Below are positions 1 through 8,291 of a stretch of DNA of 19,841 bases, piece by piece. The first letter of the stretch is position 1; every line of letters starts with the position of its first letter. The notes beneath the pieces are model-generated. The model did not search any database, was not told the origin of the DNA, and saw nothing but the letters and a program-made list of their open reading frames with translations. Location of the stretch: assembly GCA_937876865.1 (NCBI GenBank), contig CALEFF010000029.1:1-19841 (forward strand), read 5' to 3'. The position numbers and the translations under genes were made by a program. The stretch is from an uncultured Bacteroidales bacterium. Lineage in GTDB: Bacteria; Bacteroidota; Bacteroidia; Bacteroidales; P3.

Positions 1-3000
1 TAAACCTAATGGATTTGATTTAATATAACTATTAATATCTGTTGATACTAAAATTGCAAATCTATCTCCATTTGGCATAGGTGCTACTCCTGTGCCATTA
101 AGTGATGTACGGAAAATGTCTGCTGATAATTGATAAATTGTATCTCCTTCTCCTAAATAAAAACTTGGTGATACTATCCAATATTTTGCATATTCGTATG
201 ATAATTCAGCATAGATTCTTTCGCCTCCTACATATGTGTTATATTTCCAACCATTAGAAGTTTGCGATAAGGTACTTGAATGTGTAACTGTATCAGACAT
301 TTCTCCTAACATTTGATACCAACACTCGCTTATACCTGTGGAGAATTCCTCTTGCCAAGGAAGTTGAATAATTGTTCCACAAGGGGTTGTTATTTCTTCT
401 TGGGCATAACTTGTTAATTCTCCATTTGAACAAATAACTGCAACTCTTACTTGATAATCTGTGTAATAGTTCAAGTTATTTATTACATAGTAATTTGTAT
501 CTATCGTAGCAGCAATAGTCCACTCTGTTTCTGATTGTGTTTTATATTCTATTTGATATTGAACGTTTTCTGTGTTATAGTCATTGAAAGATACTGCTAT
601 GGAAGTAGTAGTTAATGTACCTTCTGCATTCTCTAATGTCAAACCTTCAACTCCTCCACAAGTTAATGGAACAATGGAAATATTATCTATTGCTATTGGT
701 GGGTTTGTTCCTCCGCTTGAATTGTTTTTCCAAGCAAATACTATTTTATAAATACCACTTGCATACTGGTGGTCTAAATTGATATTTGCAGTTTGCCACT
801 GAGTTGATTGATTTAATCTTCCTGTAATGCTATAACTTTCACTTGGCAAACTTGTACCTAATTCATAATCCCAAGGTAGAATATATACTTTTGCGTAGTC
901 AACTGTTCCCTCTCCTGCTGCTTTCCAATCAAAAGATAGGTTAAATGCAGGGTATTCTCCAAAGGCAACATTTAATGCTGCATAAGCAACAGTAGAGGCT
1001 GTTATAGTATAACTATATCCTGTTCCATCACTTATATACATAGCATTTCCAACTTGTATAGTAGTATCTTCTATATCTGAACCTATTATCCAATTGTTAA
1101 CATTGTTAAAAGAATTACTAAAAAATTCCCAACCGTTAATGTGTAATGCATTGAAATTTTGTGTATATGGTAAATTTTGTGCTATTGGTAATTCTACTGT
1201 TTCTATTTCGGAATATTGACCTGATTCACAATTTGTTTTTACTGCTACATAATAAATACCTGGTGTTAGATTGTTTATTACCACAGGCAAAGAATCGTCT
1301 GGATTAACTGAAAATTGTGAAGCTAAGGCTGGATTAAAATTTTGTATTGAATCTGCTTGTCCATAGGCTATTGTCCAACCATATTCATTTGAATTAGACG
1401 TATCAAAATCAACACTCATACTTGAAGATGATAGTGCATTGGCTCTTACTCCATAAACGTCTGGACACAATGGATGATTATCAATAGTTAATTCATCTAA
1501 ATAGAAACTGCTTGTTTTTTCATTTACTACAATAGCAACCCTTGCCTGACCATCAATAGAAGATAAATCTACTTCCATTTTTTTAAAATCTAATGTATTG
1601 TGTATGCAATAAACCGTATCTAAAACTTGAAATAAAGATGTATCCCCTAATGAGGTAATATCCTGATCAATTGCATCATAATAATACACTTTAAAATGAG
1701 GTAATGCAGTATTTAAAGATGATTTTCTAATTTTGAAAGTCATTCTTTGATTGCCATTAAACTCTATTGCAGGAGTTATTAACCAATCATTATATGTTCC
1801 AGAAGTAGCAGAACCTTCAAATCTCAATGAATGATTTCCTTCAGACGAACAATCATTTGAACGTTCAAATCCATAGTATGAAGAAGCCCCATTTACAACC
1901 TCCCAACATTTTGGAGAATAATCATCTCCTATATGACCTTGTTCAAGAACAAATTCTTGTTCAAATCCTTCTATTAAAGGAAATTGTATTACCGTTCCAC
2001 AAGGTGTATTAAATGTATGTATATGCGAATAATCCGAAACTTCTGTTGAAGAACATAATACTTTAACCCTTACAGAATAATTAGATGAAGCATTTAAATC
2101 TTCTAACACTACGCTATCTGTTTGTACTTGAATACTTGTCCAATCACCCGTTCCTGTTAGTGAGTATTCTACCACATAAGTTCTTTCTTCATCTGTATTT
2201 TCATCTCCAAAATAAATAGTTGCACTTATATTGTCTCCATCGTTTATTTCTGAATAGATTTCAGTTACTCTTCCGCAATTAACCGCTTCAATAGAAATAT
2301 TATCTACCGCAATAGGAGGATTATGCTCTACAGTATTATCATTTCTCCATAAAAAGACTAAATTGTAAACTCCATTAGCATATTCTCTTGAAAGGACAAC
2401 TTCTTGTCTTCTCCAATCATTTGCTCCCCCTAATCTATCTGTGATTTCTCCTGAAGTAAGGACCATATTATGATCTAATTGTGTGGTAGTAGGCAACAAA
2501 AAGACTTGTAAATAGTCTGAATTCCCTTCTGCAATACCTTTCCAATCAAACGTTAATTTAAATTCTGGTGCATCATTAAATTGAATATATCTTGAAAAAT
2601 AAACAGTTGAAGTACTATTTCCATCATAGCTATTCGACACCCCATTATCCTCACTAACATACATCGAACCTCCTCCTACATCACCTAAACTTGAATTTAT
2701 AATATTTCCCCAATGCCATTGATTTGTTTGCGTGCCGTTAAGTATTGTCCATAATTGAGATTCTGCTTGAACATCAAAATTACATACAAAAGGTAATTCA
2801 GATACTAATTCTTCATTAGGAAGTGTTGTAAAAGATGTAGTAAAGGCTATACTTTCTTCACCAGAACAAACACTCCATATTTTCATATCATAAGGTGTTA
2901 TTACATCTAATTGCGACAAGGTAATAGAGTTTGTATTTACAAAAGTTGTATCCCATAACACTTCTGAGGATTTCTTATACGCAACAGCATATTGTTCTAC

Positions 3001-3693
3001 CCCCTCTACTACATTCCAAGTGAAAGTTGCAGATTGGGAAGTAATTTGTTGTGATAAAATTTCTGTTGGAGGATAACAAGAAGCAGAGAAAGGATTGATT
3101 TCAAACTTAACATTTGGTCTATTATTCAAAACCATTCTCATAGCACTATTTACTTCCTGAGGATTATTTATAGATATTTCTTGATCTCCTCTATAACAAG
3201 TTATTGTTTTGCTACCAACAGAAGAACAAACCGTGAATAATCTAGCATCTGTCCATGTACCTGTATTATTCATATAAGCAACAACAAGATTATTCTCTCC
3301 ACTATAATCGAAAGGCGTTGTAAAATTGATTGTAACCCAACCTTGAGTAAATGTTACATTTCCTGAATAAACTTGTGTAAGACTGTCTGCTGAAACAAAA
3401 TCCTCAGGATTTGCAAACACATCTCTATTTACTTCTCCTAAATATATTTGAGAAGAAATAGTCGTAGGCACTTCTGAGTTAAACTTATAGCTTATAGAAC
3501 TAATTTCTCCTGCCATCAATTCCTCAGAAGAGAAAATTGTTTGAGAATAACTATAACCATAAGTAACATTTATTGGAAGAAAGTCTTCCCCCATACAATT
3601 ATTACCTATCGTAACAACTGTTTGTGCATTTAATTGTGCTGTTAGTGTTAAAAATAACACTAAAGTCAATAAGAATCTAAATACTTTTTTCAT
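1..3693 (-). CDS. Large secreted FN3 / choice-of-anchor-J (cleaved-adhesin type) surface protein, 3' end outside window
   Basis: The frame is open without a stop from the ATG at 3693 to the window edge (1231 residues, C-terminus missing). It starts with a signal peptide (MKKVFRFLLTLVLFLTLTA..., cleavage probably after LNA). An N-terminal beta-rich domain (about 20-200) contains PFDYSGENNLVVAYMNN. Four fibronectin type III-like domains (about 202-292, 473-562, 742-830, 1012-1100) then alternate with four MAM-like choice-of-anchor-J/cleaved-adhesin domains (about 302-468, 563-740, 832-1008, 1103 to the edge). The J domains show GGGSMYVSEDNG, FDWKGIAEG and NPPIAVDNISI. These folds are known from Bacteroidota surface proteins, including the adhesin regions of gingipains and HagA, so binding of host or environmental ligands is inferred. 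No catalytic domain is seen in the visible part. The missing C-terminus probably holds a T9SS sorting domain. The preceding gene ends in a terminator at 3721-3754, so this gene should have its own promoter, but no consensus one is visible. Confidence 0.85.
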   Translation of the reverse strand, partial: MKKVFRFLLTLVLFLTLTAQLNAQTVVTIGNNCMGEDFLPINVTYGYSYSQTIFSSEELMAGEISSISYKFNSEVPTTISSQIYLGEVNRDVFANPEDFVSADSLTQVYSGNVTFTQGWVTINFTTPFDYSGENNLVVAYMNNTGTWTDARLFTVCSSVGSKTITCYRGDQEISINNPQEVNSAMRMVLNNRPNVKFEINPFSASCYPPTEILSQQITSQSATFTWNVVEGVEQYAVAYKKSSEVLWDTTFVNTNSITLSQLDVITPYDMKIWSVCSGEESIAFTTSFTTLPNEELVSELPFVCNFDVQAESQLWTILNGTQTNQWHWGNIINSSLGDVGGGSMYVSEDNGVSNSYDGNSTSTVYFSRYIQFNDAPEFKLTFDWKGIAEGNSDYLQVFLLPTTTQLDHNMVLTSGEITDRLGGANDWRRQEVVLSREYANGVYNLVFLWRNDNTVEHNPPIAVDNISIEAVNCGRVTEIYSEINDGDNISATIYFGDENTDEERTYVVEYSLTGTGDWTSIQVQTDSVVLEDLNASSNYSVRVKVLCSSTEVSDYSHIHTFNTPCGTVIQFPLIEGFEQEFVLEQGHIGDDYSPKCWEVVNGASSYYGFERSNDCSSEGNHSLRFEGSATSGTYNDWLITPAIEFNGNQRMTFKIRKSSLNTALPHFKVYYYDAIDQDITSLGDTSLFQVLDTVYCIHNTLDFKKMEVDLSSIDGQARVAIVVNEKTSSFYLDELTIDNHPLCPDVYGVRANALSSSSMSVDFDTSNSNEYGWTIAYGQADSIQNFNPALASQFSVNPDDSLPVVINNLTPGIYYVAVKTNCESGQYSEIETVELPIAQNLPYTQNFNALHINGWEFFSNSFNNVNNWIIGSDIEDTTIQVGNAMYISDGTGYSYTITASTVAYAALNVAFGEYPAFNLSFDWKAAGEGTVDYAKVYILPWDYELGTSLPSESYSITGRLNQSTQWQTANINLDHQYASGIYKIVFAWKNNSSGGTNPPIAIDNISIVPLTCGGVEGLTLENAEGTLTTTSIAVSFNDYNTENVQYQIEYKTQSETEWTIAATIDTNYYVINNLNYYTDYQVRVAVICSNGELTSYAQEEITTPCGTIIQLPWQEEFSTGISECWYQMLGEMSDTVTHSSTLSQTSNGWKYNTYVGGERIYAELSYEYAKYWIVSPSFYLGEGDTIYQLSADIFRTSLNGTGVAPMPNGDRFAILVSTDINSYIKSNPLGL

Positions 3694-3720
3694 ATTTTAA
3701 CATTTAATTTATTTCAAAAT

Positions 3721-3754
3721 AAAAAAACAAGTAACAAAAGAATCGTTACTTGTT
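3721..3754 (-). terminator. Intrinsic terminator of the M23 peptidase gene
   Basis: A perfect 10-bp inverted repeat (3726-3735 AACAAGTAAC and 3745-3754 GTTACTTGTT) flanks a 9-base loop. On the minus strand the hairpin is followed directly by seven U residues (plus-strand A run 3721-3727). It lies 23 bases beyond the stop codon of the upstream peptidase gene and before the adhesin gene start. Confidence 0.8.
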
Positions 3755-3776
3755 AGAATCTAATTTTTTATTACAA

Positions 3777-4754
3777 TTATCTAAGCCTTATTGTTTGACC
3801 GGCTCTAATTTTATTTCCTTTTATATTATTAAGCTGAGCTAATTTTTTTACAGTCGTACCATTTCTTCTTGCAATTGCTCCTAAAGTATCTCCTCTCTTA
3901 ACTTTGTAATACTTTCCTCCTTTTGAAGATTTAGAATCCGAAGAATTTTTAGCCAAACTATTTCTTTGCGATGAAGGAGTTTTAACCTTTTTGAAGCAAT
4001 CCTGAGTAAGCATTAAAGTATCACTTATCAAAGAATATGTTTTAAAGTCTATAACTTTTTCAGGATTAATCGCTGCTCCAAGGTAACGTATTTCCAAATG
4101 TAAATGTGGACCTGTTGAGCGACCTGTACTTCCTCCCAATCCAAGAATCTCTCCTGCTTTTACATCTTGATTTACCTCTACATTTATTTTTGAAAGGTGT
4201 GCATAATAAGTTTCTAAACCATTATCATGACGTATCACAACAAGATTACCGTAGGCACCAGCACGTTTTGCTATTCTAACCTTTCCATCAAACATTACTT
4301 TTATCGGATCGCCTGTTCTTAAACCCAAATCAACTCCATAATGCCAACGACGACGTCTTGGTCCAAAACGAGAAGTTACTTTCTTTTCAATAGGACAAGC
4401 ATAGTATTGTTTATTCTCTTCATTTACCAATTCAATTGGAATTGGCTCTGTTATTGAAGAATAATCAAACCTATTAGTCGTATAATGAACAGAACGAGTA
4501 TCAAATGTTGCATAAATAATATCATCTTCACTCTCTGCTGCAACATCATCTATCATTCCGTTATTAACAAATTGAATAAAAGAATTATTAAACTTATTTG
4601 TATCTTTTACTATTCCTATTGTGTATTGAGAACTTTCTATTTCCACATTGTTTCTATTTCTCATCATTCCACGTTCATGAATTTGAGAAAAACTCATCAA
4701 TGGAACAAATAATAAACACAAAGATATGAATCTATTAACTTGCTTTCTAAACAT
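3777..4754 (-). CDS. Secreted M23 family metallopeptidase with C-terminal LysM domain
   Basis: Predicted 325-residue exported murein hydrolase. It opens with a signal peptide (MFRKQVNRFISLCLLFVPLMSFSQ). A linker region of about 100 residues follows, then the M23 (LytM/lysostaphin-type) domain at about 126-233. The zinc and catalytic motifs are complete: H138 and D142 in HYGVD, H186 in YAHLS, and H217/H219 in GPHLHLE. A Ser/Lys-rich linker leads to one LysM peptidoglycan-binding domain (about 281-325: KYYKVKRGDTLGAIARRNG...). M23 proteins cleave peptide cross-bridges of peptidoglycan, or activate amidases when degenerate. The intact residues here suggest an active enzyme in the periplasm. A longer reading from GTG at 4787 would start inside the promoter at 4777-4808, so the ATG at 4754 is chosen. 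The gene has its own promoter and terminator and so is probably monocistronic. Confidence 0.9.
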   Translation of the reverse strand: MFRKQVNRFISLCLLFVPLMSFSQIHERGMMRNRNNVEIESSQYTIGIVKDTNKFNNSFIQFVNNGMIDDVAAESEDDIIYATFDTRSVHYTTNRFDYSSITEPIPIELVNEENKQYYACPIEKKVTSRFGPRRRRWHYGVDLGLRTGDPIKVMFDGKVRIAKRAGAYGNLVVIRHDNGLETYYAHLSKINVEVNQDVKAGEILGLGGSTGRSTGPHLHLEIRYLGAAINPEKVIDFKTYSLISDTLMLTQDCFKKVKTPSSQRNSLAKNSSDSKSSKGGKYYKVKRGDTLGAIARRNGTTVKKLAQLNNIKGNKIRAGQTIRLR

Positions 4755-4776
4755 AAAATTACTCTTTTTCAGCGTG

Positions 4777-4808
4777 CAAAAGTACACAATAATTTTTTAT
4801 CTTGCAAA
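4777..4808 (-). promoter_or_regulatory. Bacteroidota-type promoter of the M23 peptidase gene
   Basis: On the minus strand, TTTG (plus 4805-4808) and TACTTTTG (plus 4777-4784) are separated by 20 bases, matching the Bacteroidota sigma-70 consensus TTTG-N19/21-TAnnTTTG. Transcription should start near 4770, leaving a short leader before the ATG at 4754. Confidence 0.75.
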
Positions 4809-4839
4809 AAATCAAAGAATTTATTGAACAAAAATAACA

Positions 4840-6360
4840 TTAAAGTGGATTATGTCCACTATCTAAAAGATTATTTATTGTTTTAACAGGCGTAAAAGTT
4901 TCCAAAGGCACTTGAACAAAAATAGTTATCCAATTTGCCATTGACCCATTCCATAAACCTGGCAATTCTTGTACTTTTATTTTTTTTGATTGTTGCGATT
5001 TTTCAGTAATAAAACCTGTATTATAATCAACAAAGTCAGTTAATTCAAATTTTTCTCCATTAAACCCTTTAACCAAACAAACCAAATCAACAGGATTAAA
5101 ATGAGTGGAAGAATTAAATATCTCTTTTTGTTTTTTATCCTCCATATCAACCTGAGCAGACTCCACAATTTGCAAAGAAAGTTCGCCATTTTCTTTTTTA
5201 ATCCAAAAAGGACCTCCTCCAGGTTGCCCTTCATTTTTAACCATTCCGCAAACCCTTATTGGTCTATTAAGAATACTTATCAAATAATCTCGATAAGTTT
5301 CTCTATCATTAAAGAATGATAAATCTTTTAACTCAATTGACAGATTTTTTTTGCAAAATAATTTAATTTCAGAAAGAATTGATGTTTCAAAACTTGATTT
5401 AGAAAGAATATTCAAATAACAATCTATTTTTTTCTTTAAATCCACCAAAACCCCTGCTAAAACTTTCTTATACTTATATGTAGTATCTTTATACTTATCG
5501 TGAATTACATTATCTATATTCTTAATAAAAACAATATCAGCATTTATTTCATTAAGATTTTCTATCAATGCACCGTGTCCTGCTGGTCTAAAAACAATAT
5601 TTCCTTCATTATCCCTAACCAAACTATTATCTAAATACACAGCAATAGTATCAGTTGAAGATTTTTGTTCAGAAAATTCTATTTCATACTTACAAGAAAA
5701 TCTATTTTCATATTTTGCTCTCACTCTTTCTAATAGAGAAAAAAACTTTTCTTTATGATTTCCAGAAATAGTAAAGTGTAATCTTACTTTCTTCTCGTTA
5801 TCCATACAATATTTAGCGGCTTCTACCAAATGTTCTTCAAAAGAAGTACGCACCTCATCATCATATTTATGGAAAACAATAGTTGCCTTAGGACTTTGAC
5901 CGTAAGAAAGACCTCTATCTTCAAGAATAAGTTCCACTACTTTCAAATAATCTTTCTCTTTCAAAGCATTTTCAACTCCAAAAGGCAAAAGAGACTCATA
6001 AAAAGCAAATTGTCTAATATTATCTATAACCTCTTTTACCTTAGGGAAATCTTCCAATGTATTTTTAGAAGAATCAAAAGAGGATTTAAAATCATATAAA
6101 TCTTTAAACATTCTTGTAGCCGCACCAGAAGCAGGAACAAACTTTACAATACTTGCATTAGTTGCGTAATCCTCAAAAGCATTTATATAATCCCATACTT
6201 TGCTTTCTTCAATCTGCAAAATTCCATCGTCAATCACAGCAGGCTTTTGAAGATTTACGAAAGGAAATCCTTTTTTAAAGTTTTCCAATTGCTTTTCTAT
6301 TTGAGCAACGCTTAAATTATGTTGTTTGATTTGATCTAAATCATTTTTTGAAAATTCCAT
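4840..6360 (-). CDS. DUF4301 family protein, possible sugar nucleotidyltransferase-like enzyme
   Basis: This 506-residue cytoplasmic protein has no signal peptide or membrane segment. Its N-terminus (KNDLDQIKQHNLSVAQIEKQLENF) and overall make-up match my recollection of the Bacteroidota family DUF4301. Two segments recall GT-A nucleotidyltransferases. One is VKFVPASGAATRMFK (about 72-86), a Gly-rich loop with Arg-Met as in the GxGxRM nucleotide loop. The other is FRPAGHGALIENL...ADIVFIKNIDNV (about 257-285), which resembles the GGxG...L...N-x-D-N region of UDP-sugar pyrophosphorylases. A further conserved-looking patch, GMVKNEGQPGGGPFW, lies near 372-386. The start codon is 3 bases after the glmS stop, so the two genes are almost certainly co-transcribed and translationally coupled. 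That suggests, without proving, a role in amino-sugar or envelope-sugar activation. The biochemical function is unknown to me. Confidence 0.8.
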   Translation of the reverse strand: MEFSKNDLDQIKQHNLSVAQIEKQLENFKKGFPFVNLQKPAVIDDGILQIEESKVWDYINAFEDYATNASIVKFVPASGAATRMFKDLYDFKSSFDSSKNTLEDFPKVKEVIDNIRQFAFYESLLPFGVENALKEKDYLKVVELILEDRGLSYGQSPKATIVFHKYDDEVRTSFEEHLVEAAKYCMDNEKKVRLHFTISGNHKEKFFSLLERVRAKYENRFSCKYEIEFSEQKSSTDTIAVYLDNSLVRDNEGNIVFRPAGHGALIENLNEINADIVFIKNIDNVIHDKYKDTTYKYKKVLAGVLVDLKKKIDCYLNILSKSSFETSILSEIKLFCKKNLSIELKDLSFFNDRETYRDYLISILNRPIRVCGMVKNEGQPGGGPFWIKKENGELSLQIVESAQVDMEDKKQKEIFNSSTHFNPVDLVCLVKGFNGEKFELTDFVDYNTGFITEKSQQSKKIKVQELPGLWNGSMANWITIFVQVPLETFTPVKTINNLLDSGHNPL

Positions 6361-6363
6361 TCC

Positions 6364-8208
6364 TTATTCTACTGTTACTGATTTTGCTAAATTTCTTGGT
6401 TGATCAACATTTCTTCCTTTTGCAACTGCAACATAATAAGACAATAGTTGCAATGGAATAATTGTTAACAAAGGAGAAAGACTTTCTTCTATTTCTGGTA
6501 TTTCAATACAATAGTCAGACAAGGCTTTTATTGCAACATCTCCTTTTGTAACAATAGAAATCACTCTTCCTTTACGTGCTTTTACTTCTTGAACATTGCT
6601 TAAAATCTTTTCATAATGAGCAAATTTTGGTGCAATAACAACTACCGGCATTTCTTCATCAATTAAAGCAATTGGACCGTGTTTCATTTCAGCCGCAGGA
6701 TAGCCTTCTGCATGTATATATGATATTTCTTTTAGTTTTAAAGCACCTTCTAACGCCACAGGATAGTTATAACCTCGTCCAAGATAGATAAAATTCTTCG
6801 CGTAAGTAAACACCTTAGATATATCTTCAATTTCTTTATTTGACTTTAAAATTTCTTCAACCTTTGGTATTACCTCTAACAATTCTGCTACAAGTCGTTT
6901 ATAATCTTCTTGTTCTATGGTTTTTAATTCTTTGGCTACCGAAAGTGCAATCATTGTTAAAACCATTACTTGTGTAGTAAAAGCTTTTGTAGAAGCAACT
7001 CCTATTTCCGGACCTGCGTGTGTGTAAGTTCCTGTATTAGTTGCACGGGCAATACTACTACCTACTACGTTGCAAACTCCATAAACAAATGCTCCTTTCT
7101 CTTTTGCCAACTCTATTGCTGCTAATGTATCAGCTGTTTCGCCCGATTGCGAAATAGCAATCATTACATCATCTGCAAAAATTACAGGATTTCTATATCT
7201 AAACTCTGAGGCAACTTCTACTTCAACAGGGATTTTGCAATAATACTCAAATAAATATTTTCCAATCAAACCTGCGTGCCAAGATGTTCCACAAGCAGAA
7301 ATCAATATTCTACGAGCCTTTCTAAATCTATCTATATTGTCAATTATTCCGCTTAACTTAATATCAAGTTCCTCTTTTTGCAAACGACCATTCACACAAA
7401 GATTCAAGGCTTTTGGTTGTTCCATTATTTCTTTTATCATAAAATAAGGATAACCACCCTTTTCTATTTCACTCAAATCCATATTTATTTGAGTAATACT
7501 TGGTTTTACTCTGATTTTTGATAGATTGACTATTTCAAGCTCTTTACCTTTTTCTATTTTGGCTATTTCTTCATCTCCTACATATATAACTTTCTTTGTG
7601 TATTCAATAATTGGAGAAGCATCTGAGCCTAAAAAATATTCTCCTTCGCCAACTCCAATTACCAAAGGAGAGCCTTTTCTTGCTGTTATCAACAGATTTG
7701 TATTATTTTTCTCAATAACACCTATTGCGTATGCACCTACAACTTGCGATAAAGCCTGTTGCACTGCTTCAAATAAAGATAGGTTATTTTCTTTCTTTAC
7801 ATACTCTATCAACTGCACTAATACTTCTGTATCAGTTTCACTTTTAAAAGTATATCCCTTTGTAATTAAAAGTTCTTTTAAAGATTGGTAATTTTCTATA
7901 ATACCATTGTGAATCAAAGCCAAGGTTTCGCTTTGAGAATAGTGAGGGTGAGCATTAACATCTGAGGGTTCTCCGTGAGTAGCCCAACGAGTGTGTGCAA
8001 TACCTATGCAACCTGAGACATCTTTTCCTTGACAATATTTTTCCAAGTTTTCTACCTTACCTTTTGTTTTAAAGACATTTAAATCTCCTGCATTGTTTAG
8101 AATCGCAACTCCTGCACTATCATATCCTCTATACTCTAAACGATGCAATCCTTTTATTAGAATTGGATACGCCTCTTGCGTTCCAATATATCCTACTATA
8201 CCACACAT
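6364..8208 (-). CDS. glmS: Glutamine--fructose-6-phosphate aminotransferase (isomerizing)
   Basis: GlmS makes glucosamine-6-phosphate from fructose-6-phosphate and glutamine. This is the committing step to UDP-GlcNAc, peptidoglycan and lipid A. The protein has 614 residues, the usual length. The N-terminal Ntn glutaminase domain starts MCGIVGYIG, with Cys2 as nucleophile, and has the HTRWATHG and HNGIIEN motifs. The two C-terminal SIS isomerase domains show SACGTSWHAG, SQSGETADT, ASTKAFTTQ and KLKEISYIHAEGYPAAEMKHGP, and the protein ends in the canonical NLAKSVTVE. All expected motifs are intact. It is the first gene of a two-gene unit with the DUF4301 gene and is expressed from the minus-strand promoter at 8234-8264. 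I saw no glmS ribozyme in the short leader (roughly 20 bases by promoter position); that element belongs mainly to Firmicutes. Confidence 0.98.
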   Translation of the reverse strand: MCGIVGYIGTQEAYPILIKGLHRLEYRGYDSAGVAILNNAGDLNVFKTKGKVENLEKYCQGKDVSGCIGIAHTRWATHGEPSDVNAHPHYSQSETLALIHNGIIENYQSLKELLITKGYTFKSETDTEVLVQLIEYVKKENNLSLFEAVQQALSQVVGAYAIGVIEKNNTNLLITARKGSPLVIGVGEGEYFLGSDASPIIEYTKKVIYVGDEEIAKIEKGKELEIVNLSKIRVKPSITQINMDLSEIEKGGYPYFMIKEIMEQPKALNLCVNGRLQKEELDIKLSGIIDNIDRFRKARRILISACGTSWHAGLIGKYLFEYYCKIPVEVEVASEFRYRNPVIFADDVMIAISQSGETADTLAAIELAKEKGAFVYGVCNVVGSSIARATNTGTYTHAGPEIGVASTKAFTTQVMVLTMIALSVAKELKTIEQEDYKRLVAELLEVIPKVEEILKSNKEIEDISKVFTYAKNFIYLGRGYNYPVALEGALKLKEISYIHAEGYPAAEMKHGPIALIDEEMPVVVIAPKFAHYEKILSNVQEVKARKGRVISIVTKGDVAIKALSDYCIEIPEIEESLSPLLTIIPLQLLSYYVAVAKGRNVDQPRNLAKSVTVE

Positions 8209-8229
8209 AATTTATTCTTTTGTTTAATT

Positions 8230-8260
8230 TTTGCAAATGTACATAAAAAGATTATCTTTG
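8230..8260 (+). promoter_or_regulatory. Promoter of the NifX/NifB-type gene, interleaved with the glmS promoter
   Basis: The plus strand reads TTTG (8230-8233), 19 bases, then TATCTTTG (8253-8260), an exact consensus fit. The predicted start is near 8267, giving a leader of about 25 bases before the ATG at 8292. Confidence 0.8.
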
Positions 8261-8264
8261 CAAA
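8234..8264 (-). promoter_or_regulatory. Promoter of glmS, interleaved with the divergent promoter
   Basis: The minus strand reads TTTG (plus 8261-8264), 19 bases, then TACATTTG (plus 8234-8241), an exact fit to TTTG-N19-TAnnTTTG. The implied start of transcription is about 20 bases before the glmS ATG. It overlaps almost completely with the plus-strand promoter at 8230-8260. Confidence 0.8.
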
Positions 8265-8291
8265 CTTAAATTCAAAAAAACATTAAGAAAT

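Noticed and set aside
5830..6099. Plus-strand open frame of 89 codons opposite the DUF4301 gene
   Set aside because: Antisense to a coding sequence with an intact long frame; no supporting signal.
7526..7891. Plus-strand open frame of 121 codons opposite glmS
   Set aside because: Fully antisense to a clear glmS; low-complexity translation rich in Ser/Phe/Thr with no family resemblance and no promoter.
8209..8233. glmS ribozyme in the glmS leader
   Set aside because: The predicted leader is only about 20 bases, far too short for the ribozyme, and no pseudoknot-forming sequence is visible.
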